62,824 nt of DNA from Lentibacillus kapialis (GTDB lineage: Bacteria; Bacillota; Bacilli; Bacillales; Amphibacillaceae), in NCBI RefSeq assembly GCF_014646635.1, contig NZ_BMNQ01000012.1, positions 1-62,824 on the forward strand, given 5' to 3'. The notes under the pieces are model-generated. The model was given only the letters and a program-made list of their open reading frames with translations, had not been told where the DNA came from and ran no database searches. This document shows positions 47,294 through 56,994 of this stretch, piece by piece. Each line of letters begins with the position of its first letter. The first letter of the stretch is position 1. The position numbers were made by a program, and so were the translations under genes.

Positions 47294-49492
47294 CTATTCA
47301 GCCGGGTGGGGTTGCCTCGGAATATGAATTTTAGTCTGATAACCGGCCCTCCTGCCTTCACTGAATTTGACATTGATGACAGCCAAATATTGCCCCGGCT
47401 CGCCTAATTCCGACTGATTAATCTGCCCTTCATTCAGGCCAACTTTTACATCATCCGACTTCACCAGGGTACGCTCATATATGAGGGTATCCGGATTATA
47501 GAGCGTGACATCGACACTCTCCGCCTGTTCAGACAGGTAAAACTGATAGGTGTACGTGTCATCGGAAAATGGCTTTAACGAAAATTCAAAGCCCATTGCT
47601 CTCGGGTAGTCCGCCGTTTTGTTGACGAAAAGATACGGCAAATGATACGTCTGCTCTCTCCCGTTCAATGTCAGCCAACCTTGATGCAGGCCTTTGTCAA
47701 CCTGCCTGCTGTTCACATCCAATTCGATCGGAAGTTTCTTTGTTTCCCCTTTTTCCAGCGTAAAACGTTGCGGCAGCTTCCAGGTGATACCTCTTTGCTT
47801 TTTCGGTATAGAAAACGTATAAGTCTGAGCCTGATCCGATTGATTTTCGATCGTCATATGGTGCATTTTCTTTTCATGATGGCTATCGACTTTACCGAAA
47901 GACAGGAGCGGTTTATCGATAATGGCCCGAGTATTGATGGCTTTTTCCGGCCGGATTTCACCCGCCCCTTGAATGATGGGGGCAAACGGTTTACCTTGTT
48001 CATTTTTGATGCGTGCTGCTGTCGTTTTCAACGCGCCTGTCAGCTGTTGTGCCGACCAGTTGGGATGAGCTTCCATCAGAAGTGCCATGGCCCCTGTTAC
48101 ATGCGGTGCCGCCATACTCGTGCCCTGCAATTCCTGATAGCCTCCGGGGACCGTGCTTAAAATATTGGTCCCGGGCGCACTCACTTCCGGTTTCAAATCC
48201 CAGTTCACAGTAACCGGCCCGCGTGAGCTGAAATCAGCCATCGTTTGTTTCGTTGTTTTATGTCTCGTTTTCATGTAAAGATTTTGGTTTCGAGCGTTTT
48301 GAACAAGCCACTGGCCATCCTGTTTTGAAATCGATGCGACAGGGATTTGGATCGGCTCTTCGTCATTGGCAATCATCCCCTGAAAACGGCCTCCTTCATT
48401 ATTGTAAATGATAACAGCGACTGCACCGGCTTCCTGTGCCTGCTTGGCCATTTCTGAAAAGGGGGGTTTACCGCGCTCCATCAAGGCAATTTTTCCCCGG
48501 ACATTATCACCTTTAAAAACAGCCGTGTCGTAACTTTTCCCGAGATCCCATGCTTTCGACCCACTCATTTCGGTCAGCGGGATTTTCTTGTTACTGAGTG
48601 ATTCAAACAAATATGGGACAGTCTGCGGATTGGATGCAGCACCAACAGAAATTGCATTGGCTGCTGTTGCCGGGGAGCCAATTGTCCAGTTCTCCGGCCC
48701 ATTGTTACCATTAGCTATCACGACCGGCACACCAAGATTCTGCGCCCGATTGACAGCAACGCTGGTCGGAAAATCAGGCCCATTGACACTGTTACCTAAC
48801 GAGAGATTGATAACATCCGCTCCGTCCTTAACCGCCTGCTCCAATGCTGCAATCACCTGGACAGAGGTTCCCATACCACCGGGGCCAAGCGCACGATACG
48901 CAAAAATGTCCGCATCCGGAGCCACACCCTGCAGTGTCCCATCCGCAGCAATGATACCCGCCACATGTGTGCCGTGTTGTGTCGGGAGACCATCTTCAGC
49001 AGTTGATTCCATCGGATCTTCATCAAGATCGACAACATCATACCCGCCGGCATAACTTCCGGCAAGATCAGGATGCTCGTAGTCGATTCCTGTATCGATC
49101 ACCGCAACCTGAACACCCTTTCCTGTATAGGCCGTTTGATTAAGCGTAGCCGGGAGGACACTGTTTGGGCTTTTTTTAAATGGGTCGGGTTGACCAAATT
49201 GTGTTTTATATGTAGCAACCGGATGCACCGCTTTTATGAAATCCAGTGACTCAATTTGCTCAAACCGGTCGGGATACGCTTTCAATGCCAAGCCATTAAA
49301 AAGCGTATCATAGGTATGCACCACATCGATGTACGGGTGGTAGGTGTTGAGGTATGATTTATGCTCTTGGGGATTGCCGTCCACTTCAATGATAACAGCT
49401 TCCTTTTCCGACTTTTTATCCGTCGATTCAGCCGCTGCCGGTACGGACGCGACTACAGTAAGAGCAATTAACGATATCAGAAGTCGATGCAT
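47294..49492 (-). CDS. vpr: Subtilisin-like extracellular serine protease (Vpr type)
   Basis: About 732 residues. Signal peptide (HRLLISLIALTVVASVPAAAES), I9 propeptide, S8 catalytic domain with Asp in VAVIDTGIDYEHPDL, His in QHGTHVAGIIA and Ser in GTSMAAPHVTGAMALL. A protease-associated domain (GKIALMERGKPPFSEM) is inserted in the catalytic domain, which is the Vpr layout; a C-terminal beta-rich region of about 200 residues follows. It would be processed and work outside the cell in peptide supply. AAAGGAG precedes the ATG at 49492; the frame runs 20 codons further upstream. Confidence 0.92.
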   Translation of the reverse strand: MHRLLISLIALTVVASVPAAAESTDKKSEKEAVIIEVDGNPQEHKSYLNTYHPYIDVVHTYDTLFNGLALKAYPDRFEQIESLDFIKAVHPVATYKTQFGQPDPFKKSPNSVLPATLNQTAYTGKGVQVAVIDTGIDYEHPDLAGSYAGGYDVVDLDEDPMESTAEDGLPTQHGTHVAGIIAADGTLQGVAPDADIFAYRALGPGGMGTSVQVIAALEQAVKDGADVINLSLGNSVNGPDFPTSVAVNRAQNLGVPVVIANGNNGPENWTIGSPATAANAISVGAASNPQTVPYLFESLSNKKIPLTEMSGSKAWDLGKSYDTAVFKGDNVRGKIALMERGKPPFSEMAKQAQEAGAVAVIIYNNEGGRFQGMIANDEEPIQIPVASISKQDGQWLVQNARNQNLYMKTRHKTTKQTMADFSSRGPVTVNWDLKPEVSAPGTNILSTVPGGYQELQGTSMAAPHVTGAMALLMEAHPNWSAQQLTGALKTTAARIKNEQGKPFAPIIQGAGEIRPEKAINTRAIIDKPLLSFGKVDSHHEKKMHHMTIENQSDQAQTYTFSIPKKQRGITWKLPQRFTLEKGETKKLPIELDVNSRQVDKGLHQGWLTLNGREQTYHLPYLFVNKTADYPRAMGFEFSLKPFSDDTYTYQFYLSEQAESVDVTLYNPDTLIYERTLVKSDDVKVGLNEGQINQSELGEPGQYLAVINVKFSEGRRAGYQTKIHIPRQPHPAE

Positions 49493-49601
49493 GGTGCGTG
49501 CTCCTTTTCGGGTAGGTTTATGGCTAGCATTTGGAAATGAGAAGGAAAACATACATGAGAAGTTGATTTATGGAAGGATTGTGCTGATGTTTGGTTTCTC
49601 A

Positions 49602-49680
49602 GGTCGATTTTCTCGCTCTCGGGTCGATTCCCGGCTCCCTCCGGTTGATATTCGCACCCTTGGGTCGATTCCGGGCCTAT
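49602..49680. repeat. Degenerate 20-21-bp array, GGTCGATT core (4 units)
   Basis: GGTCGATT or GGTTGATA recurs at 49602, 49622, 49643 and 49663 (spacings 20, 21, 20). GC-rich segments CTCGG and CCGG lie between. It resembles the other arrays in period and composition but has a third core and is worn. It lies between vpr and the wecB terminator. Confidence 0.6.
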
Positions 49681-49700
49681 ATGACAAGCATCACAGCGAA

Positions 49701-49727
49701 AAGACCCAGCAAACAGGGCTGGGTCTT
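49701..49727 (-). terminator. wecB terminator
   Basis: Perfect inverted repeat AAGACCCAGC / GCTGGGTCTT with a 7-base loop and T-rich tail on the minus strand; it ends at the wecB stop. Confidence 0.9.
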
Positions 49728-49728
49728 G

Positions 49729-50844
49729 CTACTTATTAAAATACGTCACAATCGCATCAACTATTTTGCCTGACGCCTCACCGTCGCCATATGGATTGGA
49801 AGCTTGGGACATTTCTTCATGAGCGGCGTCATCGCTTAATAATTCATCTGCCAGATTGAAAATATTCTCCTCATCAGTGCCGGCCAGTTTCAGCGTACCC
49901 GCCTGAATGCCTTCCGGGCGCTCAGTCGTTTGACGCAGGACAAGAACCGGCACCCCCAATGACGGAGCCTCTTCCTGCACTCCGCCGGAATCCGTCATGA
50001 TTAAATAAGATCTCGCAGCAAAATTATGAAAATCGACTACACCGAGTGGCTCAATCAGCTTAATCCGGTTGTCATCGCCCAAAATGGCGTGTGCTGTCTC
50101 TTGAACGGCCGGATTCAAATGGACTGGATAAATAACCTGAACATCGCCGTGTTTATCAATCAGCCGTTTGATGGCCCGAAACATTTGCTCCATGTTGCTT
50201 CCAATATTTTCACGGCGATGGGCGGTCACAAGCACCAGCCGGCGATCACCGATTTCATTGAGCACGGGGCTTAAGTATGCATCATCAACTGTTGTCTTCA
50301 GCGCATCAATCGCCGTATTGCCGGTTACAGCAATACGGTCGGACGGTTTATTTTCGTCCAGAAGGTTTTGCCTGGATTTTTCTGTCGGCGCAAAATACAA
50401 ATCGGCCATGACATCTGTCAGCTGCCGGTTCATTTCTTCCGGGTAAGGCGAATATTTATCCCACGTGCGCAGCCCTGCCTCGACATGACCGATTGCAACC
50501 TGGTTGTAGCAGGCGGCAAGCGACGCAGCAAACGTTGTCGTTGTATCACCGTGAACCAGAACCATATCAGGCGCAGTCTCCTTCATGACAGTATCAAGTC
50601 CTTCGAGTGCGCGCGTCGTGATCTGGGCAAGTGATTGGCTTTTCTTCATAATGTTCAAATCAAAATCGGGGGTGATACCGAAAATATTCAGGACTTGATC
50701 AAGCATTTCACGATGCTGTGCAGTCACCGCTACAATCGACTCAAAAATTTCAGGCCGTTTTTTCAATTCCAGAACGAGCGGAGCCATTTTAATAGCTTCC
50801 GGTCTCGTTCCAAAAATCATCATCACTCTGATACGCCTGTCCAT
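49729..50844 (-). CDS. wecB: UDP-N-acetylglucosamine 2-epimerase (non-hydrolysing)
   Basis: 371 residues; interconverts UDP-GlcNAc and UDP-ManNAc, the precursor for the teichoic acid linkage unit made after TagO. GTRPEAIKMAPLV, HGDTTTTFA, GHVEAGLRT and DSGGVQEEAPSLGVP are the family landmarks. B. subtilis calls it mnaA. It follows upp by 18 bases on the same strand and has a strong terminator at its end. Confidence 0.95.
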   Translation of the reverse strand: MDRRIRVMMIFGTRPEAIKMAPLVLELKKRPEIFESIVAVTAQHREMLDQVLNIFGITPDFDLNIMKKSQSLAQITTRALEGLDTVMKETAPDMVLVHGDTTTTFAASLAACYNQVAIGHVEAGLRTWDKYSPYPEEMNRQLTDVMADLYFAPTEKSRQNLLDENKPSDRIAVTGNTAIDALKTTVDDAYLSPVLNEIGDRRLVLVTAHRRENIGSNMEQMFRAIKRLIDKHGDVQVIYPVHLNPAVQETAHAILGDDNRIKLIEPLGVVDFHNFAARSYLIMTDSGGVQEEAPSLGVPVLVLRQTTERPEGIQAGTLKLAGTDEENIFNLADELLSDDAAHEEMSQASNPYGDGEASGKIVDAIVTYFNK

Positions 50845-50862
50845 TAAGTACTCACTCCAGCA

Positions 50863-51492
50863 CTATTTTGTTCCATAAAGCCTATCGCCGGCATCACCGA
50901 GCCCCGGTATAATATAACCATGTTCATCCAATTTTTCATCGAGCGCTGCCAGAAAAATATCAACGTCAGGGTGTTCGTTTTGAATAACCTCAACACCTTC
51001 AGGAGCGCCAACAAGACACATCAGGCGAATTTGCTTTGCGCCGCGTTTTTTCAATGAGTGAATAGCGTCATTAGCCGAACCGCCTGTTGCAAGCATTGGG
51101 TCAATAACGATTAGTTCGCGCTCTTTGATGTCAGAAGGCAATTTAATGTAGTATTCATGCGGTTTGAGCGTTTCCGGGTCCCGATACAAACCGACATGGC
51201 CGACACGAGCTGCCGGTATCAGTTTCAGCATACCGTCAACCATGCCAAGCCCCGCACGGAGAATCGGGATCAATCCGATCTTTTTACCGGCAAGCACCTG
51301 TGTTTGTGATTCCATAACCGGTGTTTCAATCGTCTTTTCCTGCAATGGCAGGTTGCGTGTAATTTCAAATGCCATGAGCATCGCAACCTCGTCAACGAGC
51401 TCACGGAATTCCTTTGTCCCGGTATGCTTATCGCGTATGTACGTCAGCTTGTGTTGAATTAATGGATGATTCAGCACGTGTACTTTTCCCAT
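50863..51492 (-). CDS. upp: Uracil phosphoribosyltransferase
   Basis: 209 residues; makes UMP from uracil and PRPP for pyrimidine salvage. The PRPP loop is [16 protein letters not shown]; the uracil site [18 protein letters not shown] is at the C-terminus. GAGGAG precedes the ATG. Standard place between glyA and atp genes in Bacillaceae. Confidence 0.97.
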   Translation of the reverse strand: MGKVHVLNHPLIQHKLTYIRDKHTGTKEFRELVDEVAMLMAFEITRNLPLQEKTIETPVMESQTQVLAGKKIGLIPILRAGLGMVDGMLKLIPAARVGHVGLYRDPETLKPHEYYIKLPSDIKERELIVIDPMLATGGSANDAIHSLKKRGAKQIRLMCLVGAPEGVEVIQNEHPDVDIFLAALDEKLDEHGYIIPGLGDAGDRLYGTK

Positions 51493-51613
51493 CTTAACCG
51501 ATCACTCCTCATGTTTAGTGGCATCCTTCAAATTGTACTGAAAAATGGACGAGCTTTCAAGATTAAATGAGGATTTTTGTCAGCAGCCAAAATTCACCTT
51601 CATCCAGGAGGGC

Positions 51614-51676
51614 TCGCGCGAATTTCTGCCATCCTCGCGCGAATTTCCGCCTGTGTTGCGCGAGTCCCCTTCTACG
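51614..51676. repeat. 21-bp repeat, three units (TCGCGCGA family)
   Basis: Two units TCGCGCGAATTTC plus a diverged one (TTGCGCGAGTCC), each 21 bp, between the upp start and the glyA stop. It is the smallest array of the family and could be a seed or a remnant. Confidence 0.85.
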
Positions 51677-51695
51677 GGCATGCTTTCCTCACTAA

Positions 51696-51724
51696 AAAGG
51701 ACACTCCAATCGGGAGCATCCTTT
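51696..51724 (-). terminator. Imperfect hairpin after glyA
   Basis: GGACACTCC / GGAGCATCC with a short loop and flanking A/T runs, just past the glyA stop. Two mismatches make it a weaker candidate. Confidence 0.5.
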
Positions 51725-51728
51725 ACAT

Positions 51729-52964
51729 TTATGCATATATGGCAAAATTGCCGGTCAGTTTCTGAACACGCACTTCTGCTTCACGCAGTGCGGTTTCTTC
51801 GTCATAATTCTTCAAAACCAATGCAATGATGGAGGCAATTTCTTTCATCTCCGGCTCTTTAAAACCGCGTGTTGTCACGGCTGCTGTGCCTATCCGCATA
51901 CCGCTTGTGACAAATGGGCTCTCCTGATCAAAAGGGATCGTATTCTTATTGGCGGTGATGCCAATATCATCAAGGGCTTTTTCGGCTACTTTTCCAGTAA
52001 GGTTCAATGGTGTTACATCAAGCAGTAGCAGATGATTATCCGTCCCGCCTGATACAATACGAAGACCTTCGTTGGTCAGAGCTTCACTTAGTGCCTTCGC
52101 ATTTTGGATGATCTGTTTCGAATATGTCTTAAAATCGTCAGACAACGCTTCCTTAAACGAAACGGCTTTAGCGGCAATGACATGCATCAACGGACCGCCC
52201 TGCATACGCGGGAATACATTTTTATCAATTGTTTTCGCATGTTCTTGTTTGCATAAAATCATGCCACCGCGTGGTCCGCGCAATGTTTTATGTGTTGTTG
52301 TCGTCACGAAATCAGCATGTTCTACAGGATTTTGATGGAGCCCAGCTGCAATAAGCCCGGCAATATGCGCCATGTCAACCAGCAGATATGCCCCGACTTC
52401 ATCAGCAATTTCTTTGAATTTGGCAAAATCAATTTCACGGGAATATGCACTGGCACCGGCAATGATCAATTTCGGCTGAACTTCCTTTGCCCGCTCAAGT
52501 ACAGCATCATAATCAAGTTTTTCCGTTGCTTCATCGACACCATAATCCACGACATGGTACAATTTTCCGCTGAAATTAACGGGGCTTCCATGTGTCAAAT
52601 GACCGCCATGGCTGAGATTCATGCCAAGAATGGTATCACCCGGGTTCAATACAGAAAAGTACACAGCCATGTTGGCCTGGGCACCGGAATGCGGCTGAAC
52701 ATTAGCATGATCTGCTCCGAAGAGTTCCTTGGCCCTGTCACGAGCCAGGTTTTCCACAACATCCACATGCTCGCAGCCGCCATAATAGCGTTTGCCGGGG
52801 TAACCTTCCGCGTATTTATTCGTCAAAACTGATCCCATCGCTTCCATAACTGCCTCGGATACGAAATTTTCAGATGCAATCAGTTCAATTTTTTCCTGCT
52901 GGCGTGTTTTTTCAGCCTGAATTGCTTCGTACACTTCATGGTCTGTTTGCTTTACATGATCCAT
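51729..52964 (-). CDS. glyA: Serine hydroxymethyltransferase
   Basis: 411 residues, PLP-dependent; interconverts serine and glycine with tetrahydrofolate as one-carbon carrier. The Schiff-base Lys is in [27 protein letters not shown] and [18 protein letters not shown] are typical. AAGGAGG precedes the ATG at 52964. Confidence 0.98.
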   Translation of the reverse strand: MDHVKQTDHEVYEAIQAEKTRQQEKIELIASENFVSEAVMEAMGSVLTNKYAEGYPGKRYYGGCEHVDVVENLARDRAKELFGADHANVQPHSGAQANMAVYFSVLNPGDTILGMNLSHGGHLTHGSPVNFSGKLYHVVDYGVDEATEKLDYDAVLERAKEVQPKLIIAGASAYSREIDFAKFKEIADEVGAYLLVDMAHIAGLIAAGLHQNPVEHADFVTTTTHKTLRGPRGGMILCKQEHAKTIDKNVFPRMQGGPLMHVIAAKAVSFKEALSDDFKTYSKQIIQNAKALSEALTNEGLRIVSGGTDNHLLLLDVTPLNLTGKVAEKALDDIGITANKNTIPFDQESPFVTSGMRIGTAAVTTRGFKEPEMKEIASIIALVLKNYDEETALREAEVRVQKLTGNFAIYA

Positions 52965-53126
52965 AAGATAAATCCTCCTTGTTTTACAGTATAATCTCTG
53001 ACACGATCATCCGGGTGTAGTCGTATCAATCTTATCCGACAGCAGGACAGGCTGATTATTCTTAATTTATACTGAATCAGCACAACATTAGTCCCATCGG
53101 CATCGCTCGAAAATCTTAACAAATAA

Positions 53127-53699
53127 TTAATCGCGCATTATATCGGCCGTTTCATGATCATACACAGCCCGTTTCCCGCCAATCAATTTCGGACGAGTGC
53201 GTGCAGCAGTGACGCGTGCATTTCCGACCATACGTTGCTCAAATCTGAGCGGAACGGCAACCGGTTTCAAATGCATGCCAATCATCGTTTCACCGATGTC
53301 GAGCCCGTAGTCCGCTTTGATCGTCTCAACAACAAGCGCATTTTTCATATGTTTGTAGGCAAATGACGCCATCGCACCACCGGCGCCGGGAACCGGAATC
53401 GCCGAAACGTCATCAAGACGATGCCGATCTCTCGTTTCTTTTTCAACCACAAGCGACCGGTTCAGGTGTTCACAGCATTGAAAGGCAATAGAGACACCGG
53501 TTTTCGATTGCAGCGCCTCCAGTTCTTCAAAGAGAATTGCTGCGATACCCTCACTACCGGAAGTACCGATCCGTTCACCAGCGACTTCACTGGTCGAGCA
53601 GCCGACAACAAACAGGTCGCCTTCATGCAAATAGCCACTTGCCTGCCATTCACCGGATATAGCCTGAATATCCTGTCTGACCTGCTCTCGGAAATCCAT
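53127..53699 (-). CDS. ywlG: UPF0340 / TIGR01440 family protein YwlG
   Basis: 190 residues, no known biochemical role. SGYLHEGDLFVVGCSTSEVAGERIGTSGS and the later GIAAILFEELEAL are diagnostic, as is AGGAMASFAYKHMK. Its ATG overlaps the rpiB stop (TAATG). It keeps the B. subtilis order rpiB(ywlF)-ywlG-glyA. Confidence 0.93.
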   Translation of the reverse strand: MDFREQVRQDIQAISGEWQASGYLHEGDLFVVGCSTSEVAGERIGTSGSEGIAAILFEELEALQSKTGVSIAFQCCEHLNRSLVVEKETRDRHRLDDVSAIPVPGAGGAMASFAYKHMKNALVVETIKADYGLDIGETMIGMHLKPVAVPLRFEQRMVGNARVTAARTRPKLIGGKRAVYDHETADIMRD

Positions 53700-54166
53700 T
53701 ACAGGTCACCTGCCTCTTGCTTTGGCCATTCCGCTTCATATGCGCTTACTTTTCCAATCCGGTCCGCATGCCGGCCCCCCTCGAATTCAGTTTCGAGCCA
53801 TGTTTTGGCAATGTCACGGGCGAGTCCCGGACCGATAACCCGCTCCCCCATTGCTAGAACATTGGAATCGTTATGTTGACGCGTTAATTTGGCACTGTAA
53901 ACATCGCTGACCAGAGCACAGCGGATGCCTTTCACCTTGTTCGCTGAAATCGACATGCCAATACCTGTTCCGCAAATAAAAATACCACGGTCAAATTCAC
54001 CTCTGGCAACACGTTCTGCTGCCGGCAGCGCATAATCGGGATAATCAACCGAATGTTCACAAGAGCAACCCGCATCTTCATATGCAATATTCAGTTCATC
54101 AAGGAGCTTTATCACTTCATTCCGGATCGTCATACCAGCATGATCACCTGTTATCAATACGTTCAT
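53699..54166 (-). CDS. rpiB: Ribose-5-phosphate isomerase B
   Basis: About 155 residues, RpiB/LacAB family. ITGDHAGMTIRNEVIKLL, EHSVDYPDYALPAAERV and ICGTGIGMSISANKVKGIR hold the Asp-His and Cys-Gly-Thr-Gly active-site features. GGGAGGTG precedes the ATG at 54166, so an upstream GTG at 54175 is rejected. Its stop overlaps the ywlG start. Confidence 0.95.
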   Translation of the reverse strand: MNVLITGDHAGMTIRNEVIKLLDELNIAYEDAGCSCEHSVDYPDYALPAAERVARGEFDRGIFICGTGIGMSISANKVKGIRCALVSDVYSAKLTRQHNDSNVLAMGERVIGPGLARDIAKTWLETEFEGGRHADRIGKVSAYEAEWPKQEAGDL

Positions 54167-54226
54167 TATCTGCACCTCCCGTGTTTAAAAACATTCATAA
54201 TTTTTTATTAGCTTAACATATCGCTT

Positions 54227-54835
54227 TCACGTGTCATACAATTTTTCAGCCAACTCATGAATATGTTTTTTCAACTCTTCTGACGTCTTTTTATATACAG
54301 CCATGCTTCCGCCAAACGGATCTGAAATGTCATAATTAATCAGGCTGGCCTCAAGCTTTTGAATCTTTTCCCAGTCATTTTGCAGGTGTTCACCGAGCTT
54401 CCGATGAAGTGTCTGTTTATCCATTTTGTGCTGATTGCGCTGGATGAATCGTGACCGCTTTTCTTCATAATCGGCATACTCACGCTTTAAATCATTCCAA
54501 ATCTGCCGATCAGCATGGGAGACATACTCTTTTAATGTGAAATATTTTTGTTGGTAATCAGGAAACTCGAGAATCAGTGACTGTTTATGCTGGGTTGTCA
54601 TCGTCAGCACCAAATCTGCCCAGTGCAGCAATCCCTGGGTCACCGGACGGGATGTTGTATCAAGGGTGACGCCTTGCTGTTTTAAAGCTTCTACGGCATG
54701 ATTGTTCGGACGCTGATGGTTTACAGCAAAAATACCTGCAGATTGCACTTCGGCCTCAGGCACTTTATGCTTTAACAGCGCCTCCGCCATAGGGCTTCGA
54801 CACGTATTTCCTGTACAAACAAACAATATCTTCAT
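54227..54835 (-). CDS. ywlE: Low-molecular-weight phosphatase, probable protein arginine phosphatase YwlE
   Basis: Phosphatase loop FVCTGNTCRSPMAEALL, with the Thr after Gly-Asn that in B. subtilis YwlE favours phosphoarginine, and a C-terminal DISDPFGGS with the general-acid Asp. It would counter the McsB arginine kinase. At 202 residues it is about 50 longer than B. subtilis YwlE; the extra part is a charged helical stretch (YADYEEKRSRFIQRN to LQNDWEKIQKLEA) before the DPFG motif. No frameshift is visible. It lies between mntP and rpiB. Confidence 0.9.
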   Translation of the reverse strand: MKILFVCTGNTCRSPMAEALLKHKVPEAEVQSAGIFAVNHQRPNNHAVEALKQQGVTLDTTSRPVTQGLLHWADLVLTMTTQHKQSLILEFPDYQQKYFTLKEYVSHADRQIWNDLKREYADYEEKRSRFIQRNQHKMDKQTLHRKLGEHLQNDWEKIQKLEASLINYDISDPFGGSMAVYKKTSEELKKHIHELAEKLYDT

Positions 54836-54996
54836 TAGGAAGAACCTCCGATAACCCTTATGTATTAAAGTGCATCATTCACTGCTTACTAAGGCTTAAC
54901 AAAGTAACCATCAATCAAAAAAATATATGTAAAACCCTATCCAAACTATATCATAGAATTTTTGGATTGTCAGAAAAAAATTTGGAAAATACGCGA

Positions 54997-55121
54997 TAGA
55001 AAAACTCGGCATTCGCCTCCTCTTATAGCGAAAGCCGAGGCTTTTCCTATAAGTGCGTGTTCAAAAAGGAGGTTTGAACAACCTCTATAAGGTCATCCAT
55101 AATTTATACTTTCTGACGTTA
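54997..55121 (+). repeat. 88-bp dispersed hairpin repeat carrying a small insertion
   Basis: Copy with a near-perfect stem, cut after CCTATAA by the 33-bp element at 55053-55085. The right end continues AAGGTCATCC to CTGACGTTA. Confidence 0.88.
55048..55090. mobile_element. 33-bp deleted MITE with TATAA target duplication
   Basis: Only the ends remain: GTGCGTGTTCAAAAAGGAGG and TTTGAACAACCTC. It is flanked by TATAA (55048-55052, 55086-55090). The ends and duplication match the 216-bp element at 18476-18691, in the opposite orientation. Confidence 0.75.
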
Positions 55122-55122
55122 C

Positions 55123-55152
55123 AAAAAAGACTCTCCGTCCTTCGAAGAGCCT
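55123..55152 (-). terminator. mntP terminator
   Basis: AGGCTCT / AGAGTCT (one wobble pair) with an 11-base loop, followed by T6 on the minus strand, 14 bases from the mntP stop. Confidence 0.7.
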
Positions 55153-55165
55153 GCCGTTTCGTTAT

Positions 55166-55720
55166 TCATCCAAACAATATATTCAGCCCAAACCCGCAAA
55201 GAATGCTGCCACCCAGTATTTCGCTGTAAATGCCAAGCAATCCATGCATCTTTCTGCCTAAAATCATACCTATCCATGTGAGCAGCATACTGGCGCCTCC
55301 AAACAATAATAAGGCAAAGACGGTTTTGACCTCTGACAGCCCAAGACTGAGGCCAACTGAAAAACTGTCGAGGCTGACGCTTAACGCGAAAAAAAGCAGC
55401 CCAAGCCCGACAGGTTGTACCAGCCGTTTCGCCTCATGATTAAATGCGGAAAAAACCATATGTGCCCCAATCCCAACGAGCAAAAGCCCTCCTGTCAATG
55501 TTGCATATTGCCCGATTTGCGTGGAGATTGCCTGTCCTAATAAAATGCCACTAAACGGCATCATGATATGAAATAAACCGATCACAGCACCGACAATGGC
55601 AATTCGCTTCAATCTGATTTCCTGCATTCCCATGCCAAGACTGACAGAAAAGGCATCCATCCCCAATGCAATCGCCATAAATACAAGGGATACCATCTCA
55701 CCTAGTTGATAAACCGACAT
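55166..55720 (-). CDS. mntP: Manganese efflux pump MntP
   Basis: A 184-residue membrane protein with six predicted helices. MAIALGMDAFSVSLGMG and the repeat-related FFALSVSLDSFSVGLSLG carry the paired Asp residues of the MntP/YebN family. B. subtilis ywlD is the positional orthologue. No yybP-ykoY manganese riboswitch is visible in the 111-base gap upstream. GAGGGGG precedes the ATG. Confidence 0.93.
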   Translation of the reverse strand: MSVYQLGEMVSLVFMAIALGMDAFSVSLGMGMQEIRLKRIAIVGAVIGLFHIMMPFSGILLGQAISTQIGQYATLTGGLLLVGIGAHMVFSAFNHEAKRLVQPVGLGLLFFALSVSLDSFSVGLSLGLSEVKTVFALLLFGGASMLLTWIGMILGRKMHGLLGIYSEILGGSILCGFGLNILFG

Positions 55721-55831
55721 TCACAATCCCCCTCGGACATGCTACTAGACTATATGCCTGTCCACAGGGAAATATGCACTCGTCATTTATCATACCTGAA
55801 TATCAATTATCCCCAATTGCCTGTTCGTCAT

Positions 55832-56854
55832 TCAGCTGTCCACATAAGAAACGGCGGCTTTTTCCAGGCGGTTCATGATAGCTTGCCCGATATTCGTCCG
55901 AGGGAATGTTTCACACACAATCAAATCAACATCGCCATTTTTAAAAATACGCAGCGCATCATAAAGTCCGGCAGCAATATCACGCAAATCCGATCCGAGC
56001 GGGATGACCTTATCTGCGTGCAATTCGGCAGCCGTTTCCGTACTGGCCATGACACCAATACGCTTCTTAGGTCCACGCTCCCCATCAATGACGGTTTGTA
56101 TATGTTCCGGTGTTCCTGCGACCAGCCACATTGGTACTTCAGGAGAATAATGGGTATATTTCATCCCCGGCGCTTTCGGATTTTCAGTGGTGTTGGCCAA
56201 GGCGGGATCAACCATCACAGAACCAATTGCTGCTTCAAGCTGTTCTGATGTAATGCCACCCGGACGTAAAACAATCGGAATATCCTGCGTACAATCAACA
56301 ACTGTTGATTCAACGCCAACGCCGGTCGGTCCGCCATCCACAAGGCCGGCAATTTTTCCGTGCAAATCTTCAAAGACGTGATCAGCAGTGGTCGGGCTCG
56401 GCTTCCCGGAAGTGTTGGCACTCGGGGCAGCCACAGGAATATCACACACTTCAAGCAGTTTACGGGCCACTGGATGTTGCGGGATTCGTACGCCGATTGT
56501 GGATAATCCAGCCGTGACATTGTCAGCACACACACCATTACTCGGCAAAACGACCGTCAATGGCCCCGGTGTAAATCGATCCAGCAATGTTTCCGCGACC
56601 GGCGGCAAGGTTCTCACCAGACCACGCAGCTGATCCTTTGTGGCAACATGAGCAATCAGCGGGTTATCCTCCGGTCGTCCTTTAGCCCTGAATATACCTG
56701 ACACAGCCGCCTCATTAGTTGCATCGGCTCCCAGGCCGTACACCGTTTCAGTCGGAAAAGCTACCGTCCAGCCGTTCCTCAGCAGTTCGGCAGCCTCCCG
56801 GATCGCCTGATAGTCCGGTTCTTGCACTTGAATATTCCAGCGTTTTGTCCGCAT
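55832..56854 (-). CDS. ywlC: Threonylcarbamoyl-AMP synthase (Sua5/YwlC)
   Basis: 340 residues: N-terminal YrdC domain (AFPTETVYGLGADATNEAAV, KGRPEDNPLIAHV) and C-terminal Sua5 domain linked by APGMKYTHYSPEVP. Makes threonylcarbamoyl-AMP from threonine, bicarbonate and ATP for tRNA t6A. A DnaA-box cluster lies upstream, as at B. subtilis ywlC. Confidence 0.96.
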   Translation of the reverse strand: MRTKRWNIQVQEPDYQAIREAAELLRNGWTVAFPTETVYGLGADATNEAAVSGIFRAKGRPEDNPLIAHVATKDQLRGLVRTLPPVAETLLDRFTPGPLTVVLPSNGVCADNVTAGLSTIGVRIPQHPVARKLLEVCDIPVAAPSANTSGKPSPTTADHVFEDLHGKIAGLVDGGPTGVGVESTVVDCTQDIPIVLRPGGITSEQLEAAIGSVMVDPALANTTENPKAPGMKYTHYSPEVPMWLVAGTPEHIQTVIDGERGPKKRIGVMASTETAAELHADKVIPLGSDLRDIAAGLYDALRIFKNGDVDLIVCETFPRTNIGQAIMNRLEKAAVSYVDS

Positions 56855-56909
56855 TGCATATGTCCCTCATTTCTATCGTAGATCCTGTATCGTCTGATTC
56901 GATTCATAT

Positions 56910-56937
56910 ATTCAGTGAAAAAGCACTCACTGAATGA
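56910..56937. promoter_or_regulatory. Palindrome upstream of ywlC
   Basis: Perfect 8-bp inverted repeat TTCAGTGA / TCACTGAA with an 8-base spacer. It could be an operator or a stem in the leader. No matching regulator gene is next to it. Confidence 0.4.
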
Positions 56938-56994
56938 TGACTTTATTCTAGTTGAACCACTATTTTTACGCAAAAAAATAAGCCTGTCAAAGAC

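Noticed and set aside
55721-55831. Manganese riboswitch (yybP-ykoY) upstream of mntP
   Set aside because: The gap is too short, and no conserved riboswitch core is visible.
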